A stretch of 64,000 nucleotides of DNA from Selaginella tamariscina (GCA_003024785.1 PUQB01000774.1:37162-101161), one strand, 5' to 3'. Shown: positions 1-18,572, numbered from the stretch's first letter. Program-made: numbers and translations. Notes: generated by a model from the sequence alone, not told the origin.

Positions 1-2859
<2,859 letters not shown>

Positions 2860-3058
2860 GATAAGAAAAAGTATATAGTGTTCGTATACGTGTACGTGTC
2901 TGTGTTCTTTTGTGCGCGTGCGTGCGTGTGTTCAAAATATCAATTGTCTGCACACAGATGTGTTATAGATCACAGTAGAAGATAATTGATGGCAAAAGAA
3001 GTAATTACATTGTATAGAAAGGATTTGATCCATTTTGAAGAACCATATGGAAGGATCA

Positions 3059-3576
3059 CTAGGAAATCTGGCCACAATTTGTGATAATAACCTTCTTATA
3101 CGGCTTACTACCTACAGTCCCAGCCGCCTCGATTGCCTTCAACACGTTCATCCCATCCACAACCTGTCCGAACACAACATGCTTACCATCAAGCCATGGT
3201 GCAGGTCCAAGGCATATAAAGAACTGTGAGCTGTTTCGTGTGAGGACCGGCATTTGCCATAGATACTACTCCGACTGCAGTGTGTTTCTTCTTGAAAATT
3301 CTCATCAGCAAACTTTGGCCCGTATATAGACTCTCCACTTGTCCCGTTCCCTTCTACTACATCACCAGCCTGTGCTATGAACCCTGGTATAACCCTGTAG
3401 AAGCTTGTCCCCTTGTAGTGCAGTGGTTACCCCTCTTTCCAATCCCCTTCTCACCTGTACACAGGCACCTGAAATTCTCTGCTGTTTTGGTGTTGTGTCT
3501 GAAAAAACTCGATAATTATCCTCCCGATTTTGTGGCTTGCAATGCTTATCTCCAGAAACACCCGCGGATTCCCCAT
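3059..3576 (-). CDS. Cyclophilin-type peptidyl-prolyl cis-trans isomerase, intronless, frame-broken
   Basis: A small cyclophilin of the CYP18 type (about 173 codons from ATG to stop), expected to catalyse proline isomerisation. Reading in order from the start [11 protein letters not shown], one sees [82 protein letters not shown] and the final NCGQIS. The usual PPIase residues are present (the R of FYRVIPGF, the F of QFFIC, the W of PWLDGKH). No intron is seen, which is normal for plant single-domain cyclophilins but also fits a retrocopy. The frame changes five times, each time at an A or T run of 2-7 that is one base too long or too short, which points to sequence error as much as to decay. 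The ATG lies only 99 bp downstream of the stop of the kinase gene on the same strand. Confidence 0.85.
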
Positions 3577-3618
3577 TCCAATTCAAAGTTTTCAAAAAGG
3601 CGTTCCCGCGTCTTTACA

Positions 3619-3662
3619 CCCTAACCCTAAACAGAGTTGTCCACGTCAGAAAGCTGACGTGG
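3619..3662 (-). promoter_or_regulatory. Compact promoter elements: telo-box and palindromic bZIP (TGACGTGG) site
   Basis: Between the kinase stop codon and the cyclophilin ATG lie a doubled telo-box-like run (CCCTAACCCTAAAC, 3619-3632) and the inverted repeat CCACGTCA-6-TGACGTGG (3641-3662). ACGT-core palindromes are the usual plant bZIP sites, and telo-boxes are common near transcription starts of housekeeping plant genes. The promoter role is inferred from position, 40-90 bp upstream of the cyclophilin start. Confidence 0.5.
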
Positions 3663-3675
3663 AATGCCCTGTACC

Positions 3676-7199
<3,524 letters not shown>

Positions 7200-8056
7200 T
7201 TCCTAGTGCGTATCTTTGTTACCAGTTGATGATAAGTTGTGAAGCAATTCTCGAGTGCATTTTGTACTCACATCTGACAGATAAAAGCGGTTAGGGTTTT
7301 ATCCGTGTTCTCCATCAAATTCTAGCTTAAACCCTGTCACATGAACAGAGGTCTATATGTGTGAGCACGTGCGTGTGCGTGAATAATATCGGTTTTAAAA
7401 ATACATGCTGCGTACTTAATATTATATTAAGATAAATTCAAATGAATATATATATGTAATTAGATTAGAACTTTGAATTACTGAAGAATAGGACAAGGGC
7501 ACAATTCTAAAACAAATTGGGAGGATCAATGGAAGAATGAATGCAAATGCCACACATCAGATCCATACAATGGCTTGGCACGAACCTGGCGAAGGAAATT
7601 GCCTGAGATGGTGCAACCCTAGCGGAATGGAGGGAGAGAGACGCCCCGGCTTCCTGCTTCATAGTGTATACAGAGCGCATTTTTGAAAACTTAGGGCTGA
7701 CGTCAGTTGTTCATTTTGACGGGCGTTTCGAATAACGGCAACAGTTCTCGTTACTCGATCTTCTAACGACGTGGAATCTGGCCAAAATATAAAATATTCT
7801 CGGTATATATAAATAATATTAAAGAATATCCTAGAATGAAACTGAATATTCTCTTAGCATTTATGTACTTGTATATATAATTTCTAAAATTTTAGAGTAA
7901 GTATATATAAACACCACCATTTCACTAGTTTTTCTATAAATTAAACCCCAGTAATCAGTAATTTGTTTATATATTATTTATTTGGCTGATTAAAATTATA
8001 TCCTATTAAACTTCAACACAAATATAAAACAAATAAGTTTAATTAGCTTGAGAGAG
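7200..8056. promoter_or_regulatory. Upstream region of the ankyrin-kinase gene; telo-box-like motifs near 7290 and 7330
   Basis: The region contains TTAGGGTTTT at about 7290 and TTAAACCCTG at about 7327, roughly 90-130 bp upstream of the kinase ATG, which suggests a 5' leader or promoter. The rest (7400-8056) is AT-rich and I see no gene in it. Confidence 0.4.
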
Positions 8057-8157
8057 ATGTGAATACCAAATATGATTCGATTAGGTCTATCGCCAAGTAA
8101 ATCTTGGTGGTCAGCGCCTAGATTAATGTGCCTGATCCTAGTGCCACATGACACCTT
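8057..8157 (-). mobile_element. Left LTR remnant of the older Ty3/gypsy element
   Basis: Begins TGTGAATACCAAATATG and aligns with 17915-18060 (TGTGAATATCAAATATG onward), the sequence on the far side of the gypsy coding block. The two therefore look like the two ends (LTR pieces) of one old element, here cut short by the insertion that starts at 8158. The strand follows the coding block. Broken fossil. Confidence 0.5.
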
Positions 8158-9730
8158 TGTCATAGTTTTTATTATGACTCTTCTTTACTTTGGATATTGA
8201 CTATTATTACCTAATGTACTATATTGATAAGCTCTAGATGTAATAGGAAACATGCCCGCTTAGTGCACTTGGGTATTTGGTGATGGTCCGGCCGGGTGTC
8301 ATTAGGTATTTACAAGAAACTCTATGCGAAGCTAGAACTTACCTTTTAGAAAACTCTTACCCTAGTTTTCCGTGTCCCGGTTGGGTTAATGGTTAGTTCC
8401 GGTGAGTTCGACATGTTGGATATGTTTAGAAATACCCTTAGATTTGACAGGTTAGGGTTTAGGGGTCCTCACCAAGTATATTCCCTCTGGGAATGAGATT
8501 TCGTGCTAGCCCACTTATGTAAATAGGAAAACAGGGGGGGCCTTTGTCACATAAATAAGGTAATATGTAGGAGTGAGGGTTCCTAAGTTTATGACTGAGC
8601 TCGTTACTCTTCTCTCGGTGCAAATTTGGTAGCTTACCCTTAACATTGGCGAATCCATGCCTGGGAGGTCTTGTGGGAATGCACGTTTCAAGAGGCAAAG
8701 GTTGAGGCTTTGTCTCCGCCTCCTCTTCCACGTCAAGCTAAGAGCAACACTCACAGCTAAGCAGGGCACGTTCGTGTCCTTGTCCAACTGTGGTCGTGGG
8801 TTCTTGATTGACAGGGCTTCCTTATCGAGTCCTAAGGGATAATTGAGGGGTTCTAGAGTTGGCATTTAGGAGCCACATTTGTGGCACTTGGTGCAACTCT
8901 TGAATTTAAGGGCTATGGCATGATAACCCACATCGTGGAAGGCAGTGTCACATGGAGATGTGACACTGGCTAGACTTCACACGATGCAATGCCTGAGGCA
9001 CGCCCTTTGCGGTCATGTTATGGGTTTGTCACCAAGGGGTTGGATACTCAGTAAACAGGCATGCTTGTGCTTGCACTAAGGTGCTAAACCTTAGATATCT
9101 ACTCAAGGAGGTTAGGTCTCGTAACTAGGTTGTTTTCCTTAGGACCTAAGGGTTGAACAACCTAAAACTCTTTAGTATAAGCCTTATCATGAGACATTCG
9201 CAAGGTCATGTACTTAGGGTTATCCAATCCTAGCTTTAAGGTTAGCAAAATATTCATGTTCGCCTACGGCGCACACTCATGTCCTCACTAAGTATTAACC
9301 CTAGGTCTAGGGTATGATGTGGCCACTCAAACCCTTAAGGGTTAGTCGTGGTTCAAGGTATCCCTTGTCACCCTAAAGGGGTTGTTTCTCCCAGATGAGG
9401 ATGATTTCTCAAGGGGTAAGTGATGATGCCTTAGCTTTGTCACGGGGGCATGTGTGAGACACATCTCCTTTGTGGGTTAGGGCATGAGCATGTCTAGGTC
9501 TACTAAGATAGATCCTAAAGTCTACTTGGATAACCTCTAAAGTTCGAGGGATGGTCATTCTAGGGGGCTTAGGGTATTACTCTAAGTCTTCTGTTTAACT
9601 AGGCATCTAAGTCAGACTCTTAGGGTCATCTTGGAAGATTTAGCGTTGCTCACACAGGGAATTGACGTCGGAAGGCCACTTGGCGGCCACGTGTTGCCAC
9701 GTGTTAGCCCTTCAGGTTAAAACTCTGACA
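8158..9730 (+). mobile_element. LTR of a second retrotransposon family, copy 1 (about 1.57 kb)
   Basis: Starts TGTCATAG and ends CTCTGACA, the usual TG...CA LTR ends with short inverted termini. It matches, with many differences, the reversed copies at about 13520-14913 and 37347-39174, and a weaker relic at about 54290-54735. A primer-binding-site-like stretch follows directly. Divergence between copies is visible on every line, so the family is not recent. Confidence 0.8.
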
Positions 9731-9750
9731 ATTGGTATCGAAGTTATTCT
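9731..9750 (+). other. Primer-binding-site-like stretch after LTR copy 1
   Basis: ATTGGTATCGAAG directly follows the CA end of the LTR and resembles the TGGTATCAGAGC type of site (complementary to initiator tRNA-Met) used by many plant LTR elements. This fixes the LTR as a 5' LTR in plus orientation. Confidence 0.5.
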
Positions 9751-12700
9751 CTACAGTTAGTAGGATTGCCTAAAGTTGTAGTGTGTTTCAGGGTTTAGTT
9801 AGTTCTAAATTTTCGAAGTACTTTATCACTGTCGGCTAGTGTCTGAATTCTGTGCAAAGAGTTAGTCCTGAGATTTATAACTCTTTAGAGAACACATACT
9901 TCATAAGTAGGTGTGGATTATGGACTCCAATGTTGGAGGTAACACACGGAAGGTAACTTCCAAGTTGTATGCCAGGTACTTTACCTTATAAATGTTCAGG
10001 TTACTTTACCATATATTTCGACAAACGTGGCATGTTAGTTGTTCTGACTTACAAACTAAGTCTTTGAGGTGGGTCTTGTATATCCTAAGTCTATATAATA
10101 TTGAAAAATTTTCTTTTTCTTTAAGGTGTTTGAACTTGGGATAACACATGATTTGAGAACATGACTATGTCAATTGAGTTTGGCTTAGGTCAAAGATTCA
10201 ATATTGATCCAATAGTGTTCAAACGGAGAAAGATTATGTTCAAATGTGTGTCTTTACTTCAAAGAAGGGCATATTCAAACATAAGAGTGACACTACATTT
10301 TGATAGAAGTTATAAAATAAGCTCTCATTATAGTGATGTTTTCTAGAGTGTAACTCCAGAAGCAACTATGGTGATGAACTTATAATACAACGAAATGTCA
10401 AATATTAACATATGATGAATATGTTAAGCAGTTGGTTCGAAGATCCAACGTAATCAAAGTATTGTCCATGTTTGCAATATTTTGATGACGCTAGCTACAA
10501 GTAACATTAGGTGAAATAGTTTACTAAGTTCAAGTTACCTATTTGAACAAAGTACAACTTGAAACCTTAGTTAGTTGTAAGCGTGCACTTTGTATTCAAG
10601 TTAGCTAGCTTGACTAACTTGATTATGAGGATCATAAGAATGAGATAGAATAATAGATTTTGGCAGTAGAAGATTTAACATCTATCAATACAGCTTTTGG
10701 ATAGATGGCATGATCTACTAGAAAAGTAATGTTGGAAACATACGTTTACATTTTTAGTTACTGAGTAATGAAGGACTTGCATAGTGAAGGCGTTCGGCGC
10801 ACACTTGTGCATTTTCATTATTAACTTAACTCTTTAATATTAAATTTATAACATTGTTTGCAATGTGGGGATAAGCTCTTGAACAAGGGTGATTCCTTGT
10901 TAAGAAGAGCATGATTTGGATTCTCCACTTTGGTTATTACTAAGTAAGGAAACTTGCTAAGTTTGATAACTTATGTTGGAATTATCAATGATAGTAACAG
11001 TCGAATTTCCATTAAAGGTTTAAGTGCATGTACCTCCTCAGAGAGTTGGTATTCGATGAAATCAGAAGTTGATATTGTTTTTTTAATAATTATTTCATTT
11101 TAGAGTCGAATACGATTATTCAAAAGATAGTTTCTTGACTTTGCATCATGGTCACAAATGTGGGCACTCAGAAAACTTATAAAGTAGGTATCTTTAATTC
11201 TTTGGAATATCAAAAACTTAAAAAAATAAAAAAATAAATTATTCTTGACTCAAGGTTTGATTGTATTCCTTGGTTAGTTACCGGTTTCTATCTCAAGATA
11301 TGATGGTGTTCCTTGAGTTTACTTTAACATTTGTGAAAGTACGATATCGAGTTTTGTGATTAACTCAAGAAGTTGGTGTCCCTTCTTGATTATCATAGTT
11401 CATGGTTCCTAGCGTATGGTCCAATATCTGATTTGAGAATATGAAGTTTCCTATCAACTCATCATTGAGATATTCATACGTTAGACTTTGGAAGGATTTG
11501 TGACAATCTTTTCAAGATTGCTTATAAATGACTTGTCAAAGTATGGTATGATATCTCTTTAATATTGAGTTTGGAGCGCTCAATATCGAAACTTGGTTAT
11601 GATCACATGAAGTGGCCATAATCATGAAATATAAAGACTCAAGCAAATATGAGTTCTACACTTTGGTAAGGCAGTACCTTAGTGTTATAACTTTAAACGT
11701 GTTTTAAATTAATTGAGAAATGAGGAGTTTCTCAATACATTGCTTGAGGAGCAATGTGGTACTTTGATTATTGTTAGGTGTCTAGAATGAATAATTATCT
11801 TAATTTGATGTACTAAACTAGATATCTTATTCATGTTTGGGGAGATCTATTGAATTATAAGGTATACTGAAACATGAAGTTGATATAACACTTCAGTGTT
11901 ATGATAACATTTATGTGAATGTTGATATCTTACTAAATCAGTTATATGAACTAGACACTAGTTCATGATTCTTTTTAGTCTCTAAACAAGTTCCTCGGAA
12001 TACTGTCATAACATTAGTTGTAACATTTCAATAAATTAATATGATTATAAGTTTATATCTGTTAGTATAACAACTAGTTGATAAGCTTAGGATTGAACAT
12101 TGAAACAATCATAGAGTATCAATATCGAAATTGCAATTGTTTATAGAATAAGGATTAGTTTAAAAAGATGTTTATCAAAACACTAATTGTTCTAATTAGT
12201 GAAAATGTTATATTTTGGTATAGTGTTGAGAAACATTTACATAATTAGTTTGAAAGTTGGACATGAATATAATGTTATAAAGGTGTGCAATATTCATGGA
12301 GACTCTTATCATGTAAATTAAGTTTTAAAATTCAATATTTTAAACTTAGTGAGATAAAGAGTTAGGAAGTATTGAACAGCATCTAGTATGATGTGCTCTT
12401 TGGGAAATGAGTACAATAAGAGTGTTAGTTAAGACACGTGCTATTTAAAGATTGATGTTTGAAGCACTAGAGATGGGTTGAATTTCTTAATTTCCACATT
12501 AGTTTGTACAAAAGGTATATTAGCTTATATGTTCCTTAAATTGGTCGGTGTTATTAAAGAGTACAAGTTGGTTGCGAAAGACAAATGGTAGTGCTATCAC
12601 ACTTGGTCACGAATTTGACTGAATTTAATTTCCATTTGGAAATGAAGTTATGTCAATGACACATCAAGTGGATGGTTAATTTTAAATTGGCGAGATCTTG

Positions 12701-12985
12701 TCGTATACATGTGTACAACCATGCGCCTCTGAGATCGCCTCTAGCCAGATTGACATGTTTACAAAGAATAGGGTTTTGAGAATAGTACTCTAATATTGGA
12801 AAAGAGCTTGATTTCGATAAAAGTCTCATACTTAGTTTGGCATAGCTAGTAATGAGAAACACTGAGGGATATAGAAAAGTGAAGCTACAATACCGTGACA
12901 TGTGGAAATGTGGAACAATTGGAGAAACGCCGCATTTGAGGTTAACTCAAATTGCTTGTTGTCACGACCCGATACAAGATGCAAA
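9751..12985. other. Gene-less AT-rich stretch, probably internal sequence of the LTR element
   Basis: About 3.2 kb downstream of the LTR and primer-binding site. I recognise no gag, protease, RT or integrase here and no host gene. It may be the non-coding inside of a LARD-like element or unrelated decayed DNA. Confidence 0.3.
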
Positions 12986-12990
12986 ATTCC

Positions 12991-13103
12991 GGATACAGGA
13001 TACAGGATATGGGATACAGGATATGCCCACAAGATATGCCTACATGATATGCCTACAGGATATACCTACAGGATATGCCTACAAGATATACCTACAGGAT
13101 AAG
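12991..13103. repeat. 13-bp minisatellite
   Basis: About six units of the form GATATGCCTACAG (variants CCCACAA, CCTACAT, TACCTACAG) from about 13020, preceded by a related GGATACAGGATACAGGATAT run. Confidence 0.9.
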
Positions 13104-13237
13104 GGTCATCATTTTTAGCTCATGACTAGATTAGGCTCATGACCAGATTAGCTCTTGCAGTTGTGAGTATAAAAGCTTTGACCTAATTGTTGTACAATTA
13201 GTTACTATCAACACCAGTCTTTCTACGATCAATCTTG

Positions 13238-13470
13238 TCTTGTTCTTGTCTTGCTCCTTACTTCCTGTTATCTCCTTATCTTGCTTTTAGTTCCTGTCAT
13301 GGTTCCTGTCTTGCTCCTGGTTCCTGTCTTGCTCCTATCTTACTCTTGGTTCCTGTCCTACTCCTATCTTACTCTTGGTTCCTGTCCTACTCCTATCTTG
13401 CTCCTAGTTCCTGTCCTGCTCTTGTCTTGTTTCTAGTCCTTGTCCTGCTCCTAAGTCAAGCCTCCTTGCT
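13238..13470. repeat. Pyrimidine-rich minisatellite, unit about 29-30 bp
   Basis: Recurring TTGGTTCCTGTCCTACTCC and TATCTTACTC blocks with small changes. The plus strand is strongly C/T-rich. The apparent reading frames across it are compositional, not a gene. Confidence 0.85.
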
Positions 13471-13519
13471 CTTGGATCGTGGCTTGACACTTGTTGTCTA
13501 TTAAACGATAGAGGTCGTC

Positions 13520-14913
13520 AACAACCCTAAACCCACAAAGAAGATGGTCTCACACATGCCCCCTTAAGGCATCATCACTCACCCCTTGAGAAATCACCCT
13601 CATCTGAGAGAACAACCCCTTTAGGTGACAAGGGGTACCTTGAACCGCAACTAACCCTTAAGGGTTTGAGTGGCCATGTCATACCCTAGACCTAAGGCTA
13701 GTACTTCGTGAGGCATGAGTGTGCGCTGTAGGCGAACAGGAATGTTCTGCTAAGCAAACTCCCTAAGGCTAGGTTTGGATAACCCTAAGTACATAACCTT
13801 GCGAGTGTCTCATGATAAGACTTCTGCTAAAGAGGTTAGGTTGTTCAACCCTTAGGTCCTAAGGAGAACACCTAATTACGAGACCTAACCTCCCTTGAGC
13901 GGATGTTTAAGGTTTAACACCCTAGTGCGAGCACAAGCATGCTTGTTTACTAGAGTATCCAACCCCTTGATGACAAACCCATGACATGACCCCAAAGGGC
14001 GTATCTCGGGCATTGCATCGTATGACGTCTAGCCCAGTGTCACATCTCTATGTGACACTACCTTCCACAATGTGGGATATTATGCCATAGCCCTTAGATT
14101 CAAGAGTTGCACCAAGTGCCACAAACGTGGCTCCTAAAATGCCAACTCTAGAATCCCTCAATTATCCCTTAGGACTCGGTAAGAAAACCCTGTTAATCAA
14201 GAACCCACGACCATAGTTGGACAAGGACACGAATGTGCCCTGCTTAGCTGTGAGTGTTGCTCTTAGCTTGACGTGGAGGAGGAGGCTGGAGACAAGCCTC
14301 AACCTCTGCCTCTTGGAACGTGCATTCCCACAAGACCTCCTAGGCATGGATTCGCCAAACGTTAAGGGTAAGCTACCCCAAAGGTGGGACGTACCCCTAT
14401 CATCTAGAAGTTAAGATTGGCACAATAGAGGGTTGTGCCTTGACGACACAAGCTAGAGCTTGCATCAAGAGAAGAGTAACGATCTCAGTCATGAACCCAG
14501 GAACCCTCACTCCTACATAATCTACCTTATTTATATGACAAAGCCGCCGCCCCCCTTTTTCTTGTTTACATAAGTGGGCTGGCACGAAATCTCATTATAC
14601 TTGGTGAGTTAATTAATGACCCATTAACCCCTAAACCCTAACTTGAGCGTGGGGTTAAGTCAACCCTAAGGGTGTTTCTACCCATATCCAACATGCCGAA
14701 CTCACCAGAACCACCCAAAAACCTAAATGGGACACGAAAAATCAAGGTAAAAGTTTTTATATGGAAGTGCTAACTTCACCTAGAGTTTCTTGCAATACCT
14801 AATGACACTCGGCTGGACCATCACTAGATATCCAAGTGCACTAAGTGGGCATGTTTCTTCTACACCTCAACAATCAACGTCCAAAGTAAAAGGGGAGTCA
14901 TAATAGAAACTAT
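13520..14913 (-). mobile_element. LTR of the second family, copy 2, inverted and truncated
   Basis: Reads as the reverse complement of copy 1 (for example the CACCCCTTGAGAAATCACCC stretch) and reaches the family end CTATGACA at 14913. Its other end (the LTR 3' end, about 200 bp) is missing at about 13520. With copy 1 it forms a facing inverted pair about 3.8 kb apart. Fossil. Confidence 0.75.
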
Positions 14914-17900
14914 GACACCTAGGAAGGACGCAATTGGGGAGGGCATTTGGCAAATATGCCACAGGTGTTGCCACCACCACATAAGCTTGGGATAATGCGT
15001 CCACATCTGCCATGCTAAATCTTGGTCAATGAACAACCCGAAATCAATACCCTTGTAGAATCAAAGCCCAACGTGCAAGTTGTCCTGTCACATTCCTCCT
15101 CTTCATGATTGAGTTGACTGCAGCATGATCAACTTCTAACAACGTGTCAGAGCCATACGCATGGAACTTCTGAAAGGCCCATACGACTGTTAAGCATTCC
15201 TTGTCTATGGTGAAATAGTTTTTCTCTACATCACTAAGGTTCCGACTTGCATAAGAAATTGGGTACTGTTGACCATCAAGAATTTCCTGCATCAAATCTA
15301 TTCCCAACCCGACATCTGAAGTATTGGTCCAAAGAATAAAGGATTTGTGAAGTCCGGATACTACAACAAAGGTGGAGATCCCAACAGCATCTTAACGTTC
15401 TCAAACGCCTTCTGACACTTTTGGACCATAGGAACCGAGCTCCTTGTTTTAACAATCCTTGCAATGGGGCTGTTAAACTGAGAACTACGGAACAAACCTC
15501 ATTAGGTATGTTGCCTTCCCCAAGAAATGTTGCAACTCAGCCACTGACTCAGGAGTAGGAAATTCTCGTATAACTAGGGTCTTCTCGGGATCCGCTTTCA
15601 CACCCTCTACCGTGATGATGAATCCTGGGTACTTCAGGGAACATCTGAACTTGCAGTTTTGCTCTTTTAACTTCAGCCCGTATTGCACCAATCACTGTAG
15701 GACCCGTTGTAATTGTTGAAGGTGCTCCTCCCACGTAATAGAGTGAATAAGAATGTCGTCAATATACGCATGTGCAAATTTTTCAAAGCCCTTCGATAAT
15801 TCATTCATCATCCGGTAAGGTTTCTGGGGCCTCGACCAACATAACAGTAAATTCGTACAAGCCAAATTGTGTTTGAAATGCTGTCTTTGCTGTATCTTCA
15901 AGAGCCATAGGGATTTGCTAATAGCCGGAAGCCATGTCAAGAATAGTAAAGTACCGGTTGTTCCGCAATGCATTGACCAAATCATCCACCCTCGGTAGTG
16001 AATACTAATCTAGAATAGAGACATCATTCAATAGCTGGAAGTTGATAGTGAAACGTGTAGTCCCATTTGGCTTCAGAATTAGGTGTGGTTTTGTCGCCCA
16101 CAGACTTCGGGACTTACGTATCACCTTCAACTCTAGTATCTCCCTCACACAACGATTAGAATATTCTTCTCTTTCAGAGAACGTTGCCTGTGCCCCATCC
16201 CGATCTGGTGAGGTGTACCAGTCGGGATGTGATGTCGAGTAGTCAACAGGGGATTCATAGCTCCTACAATGGGTTTAAATAGGTTCAGATACCTTGCCAA
16301 CAAGTCCTTGATGTCCTTGACTCATTGCTCTAGAGAATGCTCTTCCTTAGGTGCCATGACGCCCTGCAATGTCGCCATCATGTCATGAGGTGCATGTCCT
16401 ATAGCCCATAATAAAGGGGATCTTGGGATATACAGTGTGCACATCTCGAAATCACATCTCGCCTTGATCACACAGAGACAATTGATACCCAAGATGATGT
16501 CATGGACTTGACTCAGCATCACCCACAATGGAAGTATATAATGGTATCCTCCTAACATCACAGGCACGTGTGCAATTTGATGTGATCAAACAAATGACTT
16601 CTTATTAGCAAACACTACCTTTAAAGTTTGCTCGGCAAATATTGTGTGCAAGTGAAGGGACTTAGCTACTGATCGATTGATGGAAGATATACTAGATCCA
16701 AAGTCACTAGAACGTTCCTTCTACCATGCCTAAGAAGACAAACATAAAACGCTTGGTGTTCGACAACTCAATCGAAACCCCTATGCCCGCACAAGCATGG
16801 AAGAACAAAGGTGCTTCATGGAAGTGTTGACTGCGCAGAGTCAAATTCTTTAGAGGTGATGCAATGTGCCTAGTGCACGGGTCCTCTGACACCCCATGCA
16901 CTACTCCTCGTTTTCTGGCTGAGGAAGCATCTCAACTTCTTCTGCAGTCTCGATGGTGGGCTACTTGATGTCGATTTGCACACGCTCTTACAACATGTCT
17001 CCAACCTCAACACTCGTAGCATTGAATGTTCCGCCCCAACCATGACACGTCGACCAACAAACGGGCCTCAACCCCTCATGTGGCCTAAGGACTTGTCTTT
17101 ATATGGACAACATCCACTTTCATTGGAACATGATTGGATGTCGAAGAAGTTCTAGGAACAGGTGCCGGTACAAGAAACACACATTGTGCTGCTCCCAATG
17201 AGTTTCAAATTGTTGTGCAATCCTCAAGGCTTTTTCCATAGTTGAGGGACCAAATCCCTCCATCAAGCCATCCAAATCAAGGCAAAGAGCTAGCCACAGC
17301 AAGCCCAACCGTACACGTTCTGTCATGCTCAAATCTACACGATTGATCAAGTTCTGAAACTTGATCCCGAATCACTGAACGGGCTCTTTCGACACTTGCT
17401 GCAAGTCATGGAGCTCACGAAAAGCCACAGTGGAATCCTTGGAACTTGCTTGAATCGTTAGGACAAGATGTTCCAATCTCACCAATCGAGAACAGAACAC
17501 TATCGTACCATTGCAAGGCAAGTCCTTACAAACATGTTGGAATATATCGCAACCATTGGGATTCAAACCATCCATGGTAATCAGCAATCCCTTGAAAGTG
17601 TTCCTACCAATGATACACATCTACTCCAATCTCCCCCTTAATAACTCTAGACAAACATGTAGATTCGAACCCAAAAGGTGTGGATTGGCACTCTACTGCA
17701 TATTGGCATTTTATTGCAAAACTCGATGAATTTCCTCCAAGAAAGTGGTTTGATTCGCCATGCTCAACTACAACGCATCGAACAACTGCAACCATCTTTC
17801 TTCATTCACCATCACAAATAATAATAACAAGGGAAGAGGGAAACAAAGAAAAACACAAAAAAGCTAAGCCTTCATAAGATTACCCAACTTCTCCAACAAT

Positions 17901-17914
17901 GCACAATGAAAAGG
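14914..17914 (-). mobile_element. Ty3/gypsy retrotransposon internal region, reverse orientation, broken
   Basis: Minus-strand coding traces in the order expected for gypsy elements: gag-like sequence about 17620-17120, aspartic-protease-like about 16567-16322, reverse transcriptase about 15985-15485 (IDDILIHS box, then HFLGKATYLMRFV), and the RNase H side about 15307-15044 (YPISYASRNLSDVEKNY, with the IDKECL motif). No integrase is seen before the second-family LTR begins. The element is broken in many places, by eye more than ten. The repeats at its outer ends are at 8057 and 17915. Confidence 0.8.
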
Positions 17915-18060
17915 TGTGAATATCAAATATGATTCGATTAGGTCTGACTTATACAAGGTATTTATATTAAGTGTCTATGTCAAGTAAATCCTGATGCCCA
18001 TATTAGTTAGCACCTAGATTAGTGTACCTAGTGCTAAGTAAATCCACCACATGGCACCTC
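17915..18060 (-). mobile_element. Right LTR remnant of the gypsy element
   Basis: Starts TGTGAATATCAAATATG and aligns with 8057-8157, including a CACATGGCACCT/CACATGACACCT segment. The far boundary is unclear. From about 18060 to 18500 the DNA is AT-rich with no gene visible. Confidence 0.5.
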
Positions 18061-18500
18061 CATGGTAGAGTCTATTTGGCATATATACTGTGTATATACC
18101 ATGAAACCTTACAGCCTTTCCATTTAACATTTTAAATTATAAGTATTAAGAATGAAACAAAGTTTATTTAAAAACTCCATTTCATATTTTAATATAAATT
18201 TTAATTAATGGATTTATAAAAAAATATAGTGAAGTGTGTATTTTATGTAAAATATAATAAAATATATTTTATTGTTTATTCAAGATAAATATATGCAATC
18301 GGATTATTACAAATTTAGAATTCACACCCACGTGTATACATAAAATAAAATGTATAAATGTGCATACACATTGTGTATTATTGTGGAATCAAAATTGTTA
18401 ATAAATATCATAATTTTAATATATAATATATATATTTAATTCTGAAGTATATACTTACTTAATTTTATTTACTAGAAGATTGCAGCCATTATAGTGAAAA

Positions 18501-18572
18501 TGCTCCCAACGAGGTTCGAACTCATGACCTTTCGCTTACGAAACGAACGCACTACCACTGTGCTATGGAAGC
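18501..18572 (-). tRNA. tRNA-Thr (anticodon CGU)
   Basis: Folds by eye into a complete 72-nt cloverleaf: acceptor stem GCTTCCA/TGGGAGC with one G-U pair, D-stem GCAC/GTGC around loop AGTGGTA, anticodon stem TTCGT/GCGAA around loop TTCGTAA (anticodon CGT, reads ACG threonine codons), T-arm ATGAG-TTCGAAC-CTCGT, and discriminator A. A TTTT run directly after the 3' end fits a Pol III terminator. It has no intron and the CCA is not encoded, as usual for a nuclear tRNA. It lies alone between retrotransposon debris and a PPR gene. Confidence 0.88.

Noticed and set aside
3059-3576. Cyclophilin as a certain processed pseudogene
   Set aside because: Intronless cyclophilins are normal in plants, there is a compact promoter upstream and no poly-A tail or target duplication, and the frame breaks are of homopolymer type.
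13235-13504. Plus-strand open frames rich in Ser/Leu/Pro/Tyr
   Set aside because: They lie wholly in the 30-bp pyrimidine minisatellite.
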